Shown here piece by piece: positions 1-8,058 of a stretch of 62,972 bases of DNA. The DNA is taken from the NCBI RefSeq assembly GCF_900491935.1, contig NZ_UEXK01000004.1, positions 515,993 through 578,964 of the forward strand. Direction: 5' to 3'. The notes under the pieces were generated by a model. It made no database searches. It saw only the letters and a list, made by a program, of their open reading frames with translations, and was not told where the DNA came from. The stretch comes from Klenkia terrae. Its GTDB lineage: Bacteria > Actinomycetota > Actinomycetes > Mycobacteriales > Geodermatophilaceae. The position numbers and the translations under genes are program-made. The first letter of the stretch is position 1, and every line of letters starts with the position of its first letter.

Positions 1-39
1 CCGGGCACCACCCGCCCCGCTCCCCGAGAGGTCCCCCGC

Positions 40-372
40 GTGCCCCGCATCTGCTTCACCCTGCAGGTCCGCCCCGACCGCATCGAGGACTACCGCGCCG
101 CGCACGCCGCCGTCTGGCCGGACATGCTGCGCGCGCTGGCCGACGCCGGCTGGCGGGACTACCAGCTCTTCCTGCGCCCGGACGGCCTGCTCGTCGGCAC
201 CGCCGACGTGGCCGACCTCGCCGCCGCCCAGGCCGCCGTCGCCGCCACCGAGGTCAGCGCCCGGTGGGAGGCCACGATGGCCCCGCTCTTCGTCCCCGGC
301 ACCGGGGACGGCACCAGGAAGCCCCAGCTCGACCTGGTGTTCGACCTCGACGCGCAGCTCGCCGCGCTCTGA
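40..372 (+). CDS. rhaM: L-rhamnose mutarotase
   Basis: This 110-residue protein matches the small ferredoxin-like RhaM family, which interconverts the alpha and beta anomers of L-rhamnose so that the isomerase receives its preferred form. The family signature is visible near the N-terminus: Arg-Ile-Glu-Asp-Tyr, a conserved His, then Val-Trp-Pro-Asp-Met. A central Trp-Arg-Asp-Tyr-Gln segment follows. Length is normal for the family. The GTG start follows a GAGAGG ribosome site. It is first in this window of a rhamnose operon, 47 bp ahead of the isomerase; regulator and transporter genes would lie outside the window. The function is cytoplasmic and confidently assigned. Confidence 0.93.
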   Translation: MPRICFTLQVRPDRIEDYRAAHAAVWPDMLRALADAGWRDYQLFLRPDGLLVGTADVADLAAAQAAVAATEVSARWEATMAPLFVPGTGDGTRKPQLDLVFDLDAQLAAL

Positions 373-419
373 CGGTCCACCCCACCGCTCCCCCACCCCG
401 TCCCCTCCGAGGAGTTCCC

Positions 420-1607
420 GTGACCAGCCCCGACCGCCGTGCCCGCGCCCTCGACGCGCTGCGCGCCCAGACCATAGAGCTGCCGTCCTGGGCGTTCGGC
501 AACTCCGGCACCCGGTTCAAGGTCTTCGGCGCCCCCGGCGTCGCCCGCGACCCCTGGGAGAAGATCGCCGACGCCGCCCAGGTGCACCGGTACACCGGCG
601 TCGCCCCCCGCGTCTCCCTGCACATCCCGTGGGACCGGGTCGAGGACTACGCCGCACTGGGCACCTTCGCCGCCGAGCAGGGCGTGGCCATCGGCGCGAT
701 CAACTCCAACCTGTTCCAGGACGACGAGTACCGGCTGGGCTCCCTCACCCACGCCGACCGAGCGGTCCGCGACCGGGCGATCGCCCACCACGCCGAGTGC
801 GTCGAGGTCATGCGGGCCACCGGCTCCACCGACCTCAAGCTCTGGCTCCCCGACGGGACCAACTACGCCGGCCAGGACGACCTGCGCGCGCGGCAGGACC
901 GGCTCGCCGACTCCCTGCAGCAGATCTACGCGCTGCTGGACCCCGAGCACCGGCTGCTCGTCGAGTACAAGATCTACGAGCCGTACTTCTACGCGATGGA
1001 CATCCCCGACTGGGGCACCTCGCTGGTGCACTGCCTGGCCCTCGGCGACCAGGCGCAGGTCGTGCTGGACACCGGCCACCACGCGCCCAGCACCAACATC
1101 GAGTTCATCGTCATGCAGCTGCTGCGGGTGGGCCGGCTGGGCGCCTTCGACTTCAACAGCCGCAACTACGGCGACGACGACCTGATCGTCGGCGCGGCCG
1201 ACCCGTTCCAGCTGTTCCGCATCATGAACGAGATCGTCGAGGCCGACGCCCTGGGGCGGGCGGGGGACGGCACGGCCGGCGTGAACTTCATGTTGGACCA
1301 GTGCCACAACATCGAGCCCAAGATCCCCGGCCAGATCCGCTCGGTCACCAACGTGCAGGAGGCCACGGCCAAGGCGCTGCTGGTCGACCGGGACGCGCTG
1401 CACGCCGCCCAGCAGGCCGGTGACGTGCTCGGCGCGCACGCCGCGCTCACCGACGCCTTCGCCACCGACGTCCGCCCGCTGCTCGCCGAGCTCCGCGAGT
1501 CCGCCGGCCTGCACCCCGACCCCAACGCCGCCTACGCCGCCTCCGGTCACCAGGACCGGCTCGCCGCCGACCGGGTCGGCGGCACGCAGGCCTCCTGGGG
1601 CGCCTGA
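420..1607 (+). CDS. rhaI: L-rhamnose isomerase (RhaI type)
   Basis: The protein converts L-rhamnose to L-rhamnulose, the first committed step of the pathway. It is 395 residues long and belongs to the xylose-isomerase-like TIM-barrel RhaI type of Pseudomonas and actinobacteria, not the enterobacterial RhaA type. Likely metal-ligand segments are visible: Val-Glu-Tyr-Lys-Ile-Tyr-Glu-Pro, Val-Leu-Asp-Thr-Gly-His-His and Asp-Phe-Asn-Ser-Arg-Asn-Tyr. The frame stays open further upstream, but the GTG chosen follows a clear GAGGAG at the right distance and lies just after rhaM. It sits between the mutarotase and the aldolase genes, as expected for this operon. Confidence 0.94.
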   Translation: MTSPDRRARALDALRAQTIELPSWAFGNSGTRFKVFGAPGVARDPWEKIADAAQVHRYTGVAPRVSLHIPWDRVEDYAALGTFAAEQGVAIGAINSNLFQDDEYRLGSLTHADRAVRDRAIAHHAECVEVMRATGSTDLKLWLPDGTNYAGQDDLRARQDRLADSLQQIYALLDPEHRLLVEYKIYEPYFYAMDIPDWGTSLVHCLALGDQAQVVLDTGHHAPSTNIEFIVMQLLRVGRLGAFDFNSRNYGDDDLIVGAADPFQLFRIMNEIVEADALGRAGDGTAGVNFMLDQCHNIEPKIPGQIRSVTNVQEATAKALLVDRDALHAAQQAGDVLGAHAALTDAFATDVRPLLAELRESAGLHPDPNAAYAASGHQDRLAADRVGGTQASWGA

Positions 1608-1657
1608 ACCCCAGCCGGTCCAGCCCCCACCCCCCCCACCTACCTGAGGACGACGAC

Positions 1658-3694
1658 GTGACGAACCCCGTGGTCAGCGAGCTGCTGCAGCGCTCCAACG
1701 CGCTGGGCGCCGACCCCCGCACCACCAACTACGCCGGCGGCAACACCTCCGCCGTCGGCACCGACACCGACCCGGTCACCGGGCAGCCCGTCGAGCTGCT
1801 GTGGGTCAAGGGCTCCGGCGGCGACCTGGGCACCCTCACCGAGCCCGGCCTCGCCGTCCTGCGGCTGGATCGCCTCCGGGCGCTGGTCGACGTCTACCCC
1901 GGCGTCGAGCGCGAGGACGAGATGGTCGCCGCGTTCGACTACTGCCTGCACGGCCGGGGCGGGGCGGCGCCGTCCATCGACACCGCCATGCACGGTCTGG
2001 TGCGCGCCGCACACGTGGACCACCTGCACCCCGACTCCGGCATCGCGCTGGCCACCGCCGCGGACGGCGAGGAGCTGACCCGCCGCTGCTTCGGCGACCG
2101 CGTGGTGTGGGTGCCGTGGCGCCGTCCGGGCTTCCAGCTGGGTCTGGACATCGCCGCGCTCGCCGAGGCCAACCCGCAGGCCATCGGCGCGGTGCTCGGC
2201 GGGCACGGCATCACCGCCTGGGCCGACACCTCCGCGCAGTGCGAGGCCAACAGCCTGGAGATCATCCGCACCGCCGAGGCGTTCCTGGCCGAGCACGGCC
2301 GGCCGGACCCGTTCGGGGCGCGCATCCCCGAGCTCGAGCCGCTGCCCGAGACCGAGCGCCGGGCCCGGGCCGCCGCGCTGTTCCCGCTGCTGCGCGGGCT
2401 GGCCTCGACCGACAAGCCGCAGGTCGGCCACCTCACCGACGCCGACGTCGTCCTGGACTTCCTCGCGTCCGCCGAGCACCCCCGGCTGGCCGCCCTGGGC
2501 ACCTCCTGCCCGGACCACTTCCTGCGCACCAAGGTCCGCCCGATGGTGCTGGACCTGCCGCCCACCGCGCCGCTGGAGCAGGTCACCGCCCGGCTGCGCG
2601 AGCTGCACGAGGCCTACCGCGCCGACTACGCCGCCTACTACGAGCGCAACGCCTCCCCGGACAGCCCGCCGATGCGCGGGGCCGACCCGGCGGTCGTGCT
2701 GGTGCCCGGCGTGGGCATGTTCAGCTTCGGGGCCACCAAGCAGACCGCCCGGGTGGCCGGCGAGTTCTACGTCAACGCGATCAACGTGATGCGCGGCGCT
2801 GAGTCGGTGTCGACCTACGCCCCCATCGACGAGGTCGAGAAGTTCCGGATCGAGTACTGGTCCCTCGAGGAGGCCAAGCTCGCCCGGATGCCGAAGCCCA
2901 AGCCGCTGGCCTCCCGGGTCGCGCTGATCACCGGCGCCGCGTCGGGCATCGGCAAGGCCATCGCGCAGCGGCTGGCCGCCGAGGGCGCCTGCGTCGTCGT
3001 CGCAGACCTGGACCTGGCGAAGGCGCAGGAGGCCGCCGCCGGGATCGGCTCCACCGACGTCGCGGTCGGGGTGGCCGCGGACGTGTCCGACGGCGAAGCC
3101 GTGGCCGCCGCGTTCGCCGCCGCGGCAATGGCCTTCGGCGGGGTGGACCTGGTGGTCAACAACGCCGGCCTGTCGATCTCCAAGCCGCTGCTGGAGACCA
3201 CCGAGCGGGACTGGGACCTGCAGCACGACGTGATGGCCAAGGGCAGCTTCCTGGTCTCCCGCGAGGCCGCCCGGGTCATGGTGGAGCAGGGCCTCGGCGG
3301 GGACGTCGTCTACATCTCCTCCAAGAACTCGGTCTTCGCCGGGCCGAACAACATCGCCTACTCCGCGGTCAAGGCCGACCAGGCGCACCAGGTCCGGCTG
3401 CTGGCCGCCGAGCTCGGCGAGCACGGCATCCGGGTCAACGGGATCAACCCCGACGGCGTCGTCCGCGGGTCGGGCATCTTCGCCGGCGGCTGGGGTGCCA
3501 AGCGGGCCGCGGTCTACGGCGTCCCCGAGGAGGAGCTGGGTGCCTACTACGCCCAGCGCACGCTGCTCAAGCGCGAGGTGCTGCCCGAGCACGTCGCGGA
3601 CGCGGTCTTCGCGCTGACCGGCGGCGAGCTGACCCGCACCACCGGGCTGCACGTGCCGGTGGACTCCGGCGTGGCCGCCGCCTTCCTGCGGTGA
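1658..3694 (+). CDS. rhaEW: Bifunctional rhamnulose-1-phosphate aldolase / short-chain dehydrogenase
   Basis: This 678-residue fusion has a class II aldolase/adducin domain (about residues 1-410) and a C-terminal short-chain dehydrogenase (from about 417). The aldolase half should split L-rhamnulose 1-phosphate into dihydroxyacetone phosphate and L-lactaldehyde. The dehydrogenase half is thought to oxidise the lactaldehyde; that role comes from family knowledge, not from this sequence. Visible motifs are an N-terminal Asn-Tyr-Ala-Gly-Gly-Asn, a Thr-Gly-x3-Gly-Ile-Gly cofactor loop near 427, Asn-Asn-Ala-Gly and a Tyr-x3-Lys catalytic pair near 568. The GTG start follows TGAGGA, and the end overlaps rhaB by 4 bp, implying translational coupling. 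Confidence 0.93.
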   Translation: MTNPVVSELLQRSNALGADPRTTNYAGGNTSAVGTDTDPVTGQPVELLWVKGSGGDLGTLTEPGLAVLRLDRLRALVDVYPGVEREDEMVAAFDYCLHGRGGAAPSIDTAMHGLVRAAHVDHLHPDSGIALATAADGEELTRRCFGDRVVWVPWRRPGFQLGLDIAALAEANPQAIGAVLGGHGITAWADTSAQCEANSLEIIRTAEAFLAEHGRPDPFGARIPELEPLPETERRARAAALFPLLRGLASTDKPQVGHLTDADVVLDFLASAEHPRLAALGTSCPDHFLRTKVRPMVLDLPPTAPLEQVTARLRELHEAYRADYAAYYERNASPDSPPMRGADPAVVLVPGVGMFSFGATKQTARVAGEFYVNAINVMRGAESVSTYAPIDEVEKFRIEYWSLEEAKLARMPKPKPLASRVALITGAASGIGKAIAQRLAAEGACVVVADLDLAKAQEAAAGIGSTDVAVGVAADVSDGEAVAAAFAAAAMAFGGVDLVVNNAGLSISKPLLETTERDWDLQHDVMAKGSFLVSREAARVMVEQGLGGDVVYISSKNSVFAGPNNIAYSAVKADQAHQVRLLAAELGEHGIRVNGINPDGVVRGSGIFAGGWGAKRAAVYGVPEEELGAYYAQRTLLKREVLPEHVADAVFALTGGELTRTTGLHVPVDSGVAAAFLR

Positions 3695-5151
3695 GGCTGA
3701 CCGCGGTCGACCTCGGCGCCTCCAGCGGGCGGGTGATGGTCGGCGAGGTGGGACCGGGCCGGCTGGAGCTGACCGAGGTCAACCGCTTCGCGAACCGCCC
3801 GGTGCAGCTGGGCGACCAGCTGCACTGGGACGTGCTCGCGTTGTTCACCGGCGTGCTCGACGGCCTCCGGGCCGCCGGGCGCGGCGGCCCGGTGGACGGC
3901 GTCGGCATCGACAGCTGGGCGGTCGACGTCGGCCTGCTGGACGCCGACGGCGCCCTGCTGGGCAACCCGCTGCACCACCGCGACGCCGGGCACGCCCTGG
4001 GGGTCGACCAGGTGCACGCCGTCGCCGACGCCGACCGCCTCTACCAGGTCAACGGGCTGCAGCACCTGCCCTTCACCACGGTCTTCCAGCTCGCCGCCCG
4101 GCGCGGCACGGCCCAGCTGACCGCCGCCCGCACCGCGCTGCTGGTGCCCGACCTGCTGGCCCACTGGCTCACCGGCGCGGTGTCCGCCGAGGTCACCAAC
4201 GCCTCGACGACCGGGCTGCTGGACGCCACCACCCGGCAGTGGTCCTGGCCGCTGCTGGACGCCCTGGGCCTGCCGCGCGAACTGCTGCCGCCGCTGGTCT
4301 CCCCCGGCGACCCGCTCGGCGTCCTCACCCCCGAGGTGCTGGCGCAGACCGGGCTCACCGGCCCGGTACCGCTGACCGCGGTGGGCTCGCACGACACCGC
4401 CTCGGCCGTCGTCGGCGTGCCGGCGGCGACCGACCGGTTCGCCTACGTCTCCTGCGGCACCTGGTCGCTGGTCGGTGTCGAGCTGCCGGCCCCGGTGCTC
4501 ACCGGGCCCAGCCGCGCGGCCGGGTTCACCAACGAGCTCGGGGTGGACGGCACGGTCCGCTACCTCCGCAACGTCATGGGCCTGTGGCTGCTGTCGGAGT
4601 CCCTGCGGACCTGGGCCGACGCCGGGCTGCCCGCCGACCTCGGCGACCTGCTGTCCGCGGCGGCCCGGGTGCCGGCGTTCACCGCCGTCGTCGACTGCGA
4701 CGACCCGCGGTTCCTGCCGCCGGGCGACATGCCGGCCCGGATCGCCGCGCTGTGCGCGGAGACCGGCCAGACCCCGCCGCAGAGCCAGGCCCAGACGGTG
4801 CGTTGCATCCTGGACAGCCTGGCGCTGGCCTACCGGCGCGCAGTGCGGACGGCGGCCGAGCTGTCGGGCACCGACGTCGAGGTGGTGCACGTGGTGGGCG
4901 GCGGGGCGCGCAACACGCTGCTGATGCAGCTCACCGCCGAAGCCTGCGGGCTGCCCGTCCTCGCCGGGCCGGTGGAGGCCGCGGCGCTGGGCAACGTGCT
5001 GGTCCAGGCCCGTGCGCTGGGGTCGGTCTCCGGTGGCCTGGCCGAGCTGCGGGCGCTGGTCCGCAGCACCCAGGACGTCGTCCGGTACGAGCCCCGAACG
5101 GGGTCCGAGGTGGCCTGGGCAGCGGCCGAGGCCAGGCTGCCGGCGCGCTGA
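3691..5151 (+). CDS. rhaB: Rhamnulokinase (FGGY family)
   Basis: This is an ATP-dependent sugar kinase of 486 residues that phosphorylates L-rhamnulose, supplying the substrate of the aldolase encoded just upstream. It has the actin-like fold signatures of FGGY kinases: an N-terminal Asp-Leu-Gly-Ala-Ser-Ser-Gly-Arg phosphate loop, Gly-Ile-Asp-Ser-Trp-Ala-Val-Asp, a Gly-Ser-His-Asp-Thr-Ala segment, Cys-Gly-Thr-Trp-Ser and a C-terminal Gly-Gly-Gly-Ala-Arg-Asn nucleotide loop. The GTG start shares a GTGA overlap with the preceding stop codon. It is the last recognised gene of the rhamnose operon; 94 bp separate it from the next gene. Confidence 0.94.
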   Translation: MRLTAVDLGASSGRVMVGEVGPGRLELTEVNRFANRPVQLGDQLHWDVLALFTGVLDGLRAAGRGGPVDGVGIDSWAVDVGLLDADGALLGNPLHHRDAGHALGVDQVHAVADADRLYQVNGLQHLPFTTVFQLAARRGTAQLTAARTALLVPDLLAHWLTGAVSAEVTNASTTGLLDATTRQWSWPLLDALGLPRELLPPLVSPGDPLGVLTPEVLAQTGLTGPVPLTAVGSHDTASAVVGVPAATDRFAYVSCGTWSLVGVELPAPVLTGPSRAAGFTNELGVDGTVRYLRNVMGLWLLSESLRTWADAGLPADLGDLLSAAARVPAFTAVVDCDDPRFLPPGDMPARIAALCAETGQTPPQSQAQTVRCILDSLALAYRRAVRTAAELSGTDVEVVHVVGGGARNTLLMQLTAEACGLPVLAGPVEAAALGNVLVQARALGSVSGGLAELRALVRSTQDVVRYEPRTGSEVAWAAAEARLPAR

Positions 5152-5245
5152 CCGCGGCTCCCCGGGGTTGCGCGGACCGGCCGGAACTGCATGGATGGAG
5201 GTGGGTGCAGCCGGCCGCTCGGACCTCCGTCGAGGAGACGACGCC

Positions 5246-5551
5246 ATGACCACCCCCGGCCCGTCCCGCCGCACCGGCCCGCTGACCGGCGCGACGTCCC
5301 TGCTCACCACCGGCTCCTGGCGGCGCGCCGCCGCCGAGCCCACCTCGGCCGCCCACCGGGCCGACGGGCAGCCCACCGACGCCGGCCCGTTCCTGGCCCT
5401 GGCCGTCGGGCGGTTGCAGGCCCGGCGCGGGGTCTCCGGGCAGCAGGCCGAGGAGCTCCTGCGGCAGACCGCCGCCCAGCAGGGCCTCACCGTCCGTGAC
5501 ACGGCGCGCGCCGTCGTGCTGCTGGGCGATCTCCCGGCTGATCCGGTCTGA
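5246..5551 (+). CDS. Small ANTAR-domain protein
   Basis: The 101-residue product is mostly one ANTAR-like RNA-binding domain (about residues 45-98). The family pattern is visible: Ala-Val-Gly-Arg-Leu-Gln-Ala-Arg, then Gln-Ala-Glu-Glu-Leu-Leu, then a third helix with Arg-Asp-Thr-Ala-Arg-Ala-Val. ANTAR proteins bind paired hairpins in leader RNAs and act as antiterminators. No sensor domain is attached here, and the N-terminal 45 residues look disordered. The ATG follows a GAGGAGACGACGCC context. The gene is 94 bp beyond rhaB and is followed by a strong hairpin, so it may be the tail of the rhamnose transcript or independent. Its RNA target is unknown. Confidence 0.72.
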   Translation: MTTPGPSRRTGPLTGATSLLTTGSWRRAAAEPTSAAHRADGQPTDAGPFLALAVGRLQARRGVSGQQAEELLRQTAAQQGLTVRDTARAVVLLGDLPADPV

Positions 5552-5580
5552 CCGCGGGCCAGCAGTCCGCCCGGGACGAC

Positions 5581-5614
5581 GACGGTCCCCGACCCGGGCA
5601 GGTCGGGGGCCGTC
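5581..5614. terminator. Bidirectional hairpin terminator at the island's left edge
   Basis: A 14-bp stem (GACGGTCCCCGACC pairing with GGTCGGGGGCCGTC, one G-T wobble) with a 6-base loop follows the ANTAR gene. It lies just beyond the 3' end of the tRNA remnant. Before island insertion it would have served both the + strand operon and the - strand tRNA-Asn. There is no U-tract, which is common in high-GC actinobacteria. Confidence 0.75.
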
Positions 5615-5618
5615 GTGC

Positions 5619-5656
5619 TGGCTCCCCCGTCCGGACTCGAACCAGAAACCGTTCGA
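5619..5656 (-). repeat. Left attachment site: displaced 3' end of tRNA-Asn
   Basis: These 38 bp match the 3' part of the intact tRNA-Asn gene at the right border (44035-44072) with one mismatch, including an unbroken 24-bp run at 5633-5656. The copy covers the 3' side of the anticodon stem, the variable loop, the whole T arm, the acceptor 3' strand and an encoded CCA. The mismatch changes a T-stem pair to a G-T wobble. It has no 5' half, so it is the host tRNA end displaced by integration, not a functional tRNA. Confidence 0.92.
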
Positions 5657-5676
5657 CCTGGTCTTGGATGCGTTGA

Positions 5677-5758
5677 TCATGCGCGACTGATGATGACTCC
5701 GTACCATGACCTGCTCATGCGCGTTGGTCGCGATCGACAGCATGCATCTGCATGAGCA
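5677..5758. repeat. Repeat cluster beside the left attachment site
   Basis: The island interior next to the left border carries a 9-bp direct repeat, TCATGCGCG, at 5677-5685 and 5715-5723. It also has a 9-bp inverted repeat, TGCTCATGC at 5712-5720 with GCATGAGCA at 5750-5758, and a nested palindrome CATGCATCTGCATG at 5741-5754. No gene lies between 5657 and 5883. Such clusters resemble the arm-type binding sites of integrase and excisionase; that role is inferred from position only. Confidence 0.45.
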
Positions 5759-5883
5759 CGTTCTAGATGAGTGAACGATGCCTGTCAGCGCCTGCGGACG
5801 GGACCCGTCCTCCAGCACCCACGGTCCAGAGCTCGCGGAACGCCCCGCGGCAGGCCTCGGCGTGCGGATCGTGAGCGATGCAG

Positions 5884-6429
5884 TCACAGGATGGTTGTGC
5901 GCCGCTCGATGAGGACGGTGTCTCTCCATTGGCCGGCGACCGGGCCGTAGGTCATGCGTGCCATGCGCTCGCGGACCCCGACGGTGCGGAAGCCGGCCCG
6001 CTGGTGGATCGCCAGGCTGGTCGTGTTCTCCGGGAAGACGGAGGACTGGATGGTCCAGATCCCGGCCGCCTCGGTGCTGGCGATCAGCTCATCGAGCAGG
6101 AGCCGGCCGATGCCTCTGCCTCGAGCGTGTGGGGCGACGTAGACCGAGTGCTCGACGACCCCGGCGTACACCTCACACGTCGAGACCGGGGACACCGCGG
6201 CCCAGCCGAGGACGGCGCCGTCGCGTGGTTCCCCGCCCTGCAGGGCGATCAGTCGGTGGTCGGCTGACCTGCTGGCGTCGAAGGCCTCCCAGGTGGGTGG
6301 GGCGGTCTCGAAGGTGGCGTGGCCGGTGTCGATGCCGGCCCGGTAGATGGCCTCGACCTGCGGCCAGTCCTCCTCGGTCATGGGCACGCAGACGACGTCG
6401 GCGAGGCCCAGTAGCTCGCGGGAGCTCAA
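5884..6429 (-). CDS. arsN1: GNAT acetyltransferase of the ArsN1 type
   Basis: The 181-residue GCN5-type protein opens with Asp-Trp-Pro-x-Val-x-x-Ile-Tyr-x-x-Gly-Ile and then Thr-Gly-His-Ala-Thr-Phe-Glu. This is the signature of the phosphinothricin acetyltransferase-like group found in arsenic operons (ArsN1). The acetyl-CoA loop is visible as Arg-Gly-Arg-Gly-Ile-Gly-Arg-Leu-Leu. ArsN1 enzymes detoxify organoarsenicals by N-acetylation; the substrate here is inferred from the neighbourhood. The frame has no nearby upstream ATG. A TTG that overlaps the arsR stop codon by 3 bp is the best start, and an internal ATG at 6378 is the alternative. It is probably co-transcribed behind arsR. Confidence 0.78.
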   Translation of the reverse strand: MSSRELLGLADVVCVPMTEEDWPQVEAIYRAGIDTGHATFETAPPTWEAFDASRSADHRLIALQGGEPRDGAVLGWAAVSPVSTCEVYAGVVEHSVYVAPHARGRGIGRLLLDELIASTEAAGIWTIQSSVFPENTTSLAIHQRAGFRTVGVRERMARMTYGPVAGQWRDTVLIERRTTIL

Positions 6430-6815
6430 GCCGGGCTCAGCTCCGCGACGCCGGGCACGCCGGCCACCGCACGCTGCAGGGCTCCCGGGACCAGGGAGTA
6501 CCAGGCCCACACCCCGCGCTTGTCCCGGTCCAGGAAGCCGGCGTCGACGAGCACCTTGAGGTGGTGGGACACCGTGGGCTGGGACAACCCCAGGGGCTCT
6601 GTCAGGTCGCAGGCGCAGGCCGCGGCCGTGGGGCTGTCGGCGATCAAGGACAGCAGCCGCAACCGGGCTGGGTCGGCCAAGGCCTTGAGGACCCGAGCGA
6701 GCTCGGTGGCCTCGGCAGCGCCCATGCCGCCGGTGAGCGGGCCGGCCGAGCAGCTCGCGTCGGGCAGCACGGGGAGCTCGGCGCGCGCCGGCGGGGTCGT
6801 TCGGCTGCTGTTCAC
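6426..6815 (-). CDS. arsR: ArsR-family arsenic-responsive repressor
   Basis: This winged-helix repressor has 129 residues. The DNA-recognition helix is clear (Gly-Leu-Ser-Gln-Pro-Thr-Val-Ser-His-His-Leu-Lys-Val-Leu). Metal-sensing cysteines sit in Ala-Cys-Ala-Cys-Asp-Leu-Thr just before it, and an N-terminal cysteine lies in Ala-Ser-Cys-Ser. This Cys-x-Cys layout is that of actinobacterial arsenite sensors. It is divergent from acr3, with a perfect palindrome in the shared promoter region, so it should repress both itself with arsN1 and the acr3-arsC operon until As(III) binds. The GTG start is chosen because the open frame further upstream would run over the operator. Confidence 0.88.
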   Translation of the reverse strand: MNSSRTTPPARAELPVLPDASCSAGPLTGGMGAAEATELARVLKALADPARLRLLSLIADSPTAAACACDLTEPLGLSQPTVSHHLKVLVDAGFLDRDKRGVWAWYSLVPGALQRAVAGVPGVAELSPA

Positions 6816-6844
6816 CTGCCCATCGTCGCGCACTGATTGACGCC

Positions 6845-6892
6845 TGTCGATGCCTGCTGCAGAGTGACCTCTGCATCGACAGACGTCGATGC
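6845..6892. promoter_or_regulatory. ArsR operator between arsR and acr3
   Basis: A perfect 20-bp palindrome, GCATCGAC-AGAC-GTCGATGC, lies at 6873-6892. A second half-site in inverted orientation, TGTCGATGC at 6845-6853, pairs with GCATCGACA at 6873-6881. Both lie in the 100-bp divergent region between the repressor and the arsenite pump genes. Binding by ArsR is inferred. Confidence 0.7.
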
Positions 6893-6915
6893 TCGTCGTG
6901 TGGAGGCCCTGCAGC

Positions 6916-8058
6916 ATGAGTGACCCCGTCACCGAGACCGCCCGCCCGGGCACCGACCTGGACACCCCGGTGATGGCCCGGCTGTCGACCCTGGACCGGT
7001 TCCTGCCGGTCTGGATCGTCGCCGCGATGGCCCTGGGCCTGCTGCTGGGCCGCTCCGTGCCCGGGCTGGACACCGCGCTGGAGGCGGTGAAGGTCGGCGA
7101 CGTCAGCCTGCCGATCGCGATCGGGCTGCTGCTGATGATGTACCCGGTTCTGGCGAAGGTCCGCTACAACCAGCTGGACCGGGTCACCGGGGACCGCAAG
7201 CTCCTACTGGCCTCCCTGGGCCTGAACTGGATCCTGGGGCCGGCACTGATGTTCGCCCTGGCCTGGCTGCTGCTGCCCGACCTGCCCGAGTACCGGACCG
7301 GGCTGATCATCGTCGGGCTGGCCCGCTGCATCGCCATGGTGCTGATCTGGAACGACCTGTCCTGCGGCGACCGCGAAGCCGCCGCCGTCCTGGTCGCCAT
7401 CAACTCCGTCTTCCAGATCCTCGCCTTCGCCGCCCTGGGCTGGTTCTACCTGCAGGTGCTGCCCGGCTGGCTGGGCCTGTCGACGACGTCGGCGGAGTTC
7501 AGCGTCTGGGCCATCGTGGTCTCGGTGCTGGTGTTCCTCGGCATCCCCCTGGTCGCCGGGTTCCTGACCCGCACCATCGGGGAGCGCACGAAGGGCCGCG
7601 ACTGGTACGAGGGCCGCTTCCTACCGAAGATCGGCCCCGTCGCGCTCTACGGCCTGCTGTTCACCATCGTGATGCTCTTCGCCCTGCAAGGCGACGCGAT
7701 CACCTCGAAGCCCTGGGACGTCGTCCGCATCGCCGTCCCGCTGCTGGCCTACTTCGCGCTGATGTTCGGCGGATCGTTCCTGCTCGGCATGCGGCTGCGG
7801 CTGGGCTACGCCAAGACCGCGACCCTGGCCTTCACCGCCGCCGGCAACAACTTCGAACTCGCCATCGCCGTGGCGATCGGCACCTTCGGCGTCACCTCCG
7901 GCCAGGCCCTGGCCGGGGTCGTGGGCCCGCTGATCGAGGTGCCGGTGCTGGTTGCGCTGGTCTACGTGTCGCTGTGGGCGGCGCGCAAGTACTTCCCCGG
8001 CGACCCCACGGTCCCGGCATCCGCCTCGCTGTCCTCCACCAGGAGCGCCACGTCATGA
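6916..8058 (+). CDS. acr3: ACR3-family arsenite efflux permease
   Basis: The 380-residue membrane protein has about ten hydrophobic segments and matches ACR3 arsenite:proton antiporters. Key family stretches are present: Ala-Arg-Cys-Ile-Ala-Met-Val with the essential cysteine, Leu-Ile-Trp-Asn-Asp-Leu-Ser-Cys-Gly-Asp, and Ala-Ala-Gly-Asn-Asn-Phe-Glu-Leu-Ala-Ile-Ala. It exports As(III) made by the arsenate reductases encoded directly downstream. The ATG was chosen over an upstream one because it follows GGAGG with a 9-base spacing and keeps the palindromic operator outside the coding region. Its stop overlaps the next start (ATGA), so the pump and reductases are translationally coupled. Confidence 0.94.
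   Translation: MSDPVTETARPGTDLDTPVMARLSTLDRFLPVWIVAAMALGLLLGRSVPGLDTALEAVKVGDVSLPIAIGLLLMMYPVLAKVRYNQLDRVTGDRKLLLASLGLNWILGPALMFALAWLLLPDLPEYRTGLIIVGLARCIAMVLIWNDLSCGDREAAAVLVAINSVFQILAFAALGWFYLQVLPGWLGLSTTSAEFSVWAIVVSVLVFLGIPLVAGFLTRTIGERTKGRDWYEGRFLPKIGPVALYGLLFTIVMLFALQGDAITSKPWDVVRIAVPLLAYFALMFGGSFLLGMRLRLGYAKTATLAFTAAGNNFELAIAVAIGTFGVTSGQALAGVVGPLIEVPVLVALVYVSLWAARKYFPGDPTVPASASLSSTRSATS

Noticed and set aside
1640-3652. Long minus-strand open frame opposite the rhamnose aldolase gene (and similar antisense frames at 159-1550, 3547-5502, 26831-28621, 56386-58602)
   Set aside because: High GC leaves antisense frames open. These lack family motifs, are low-complexity Gly/Arg/Pro/Val, and lie opposite clearly recognisable genes.
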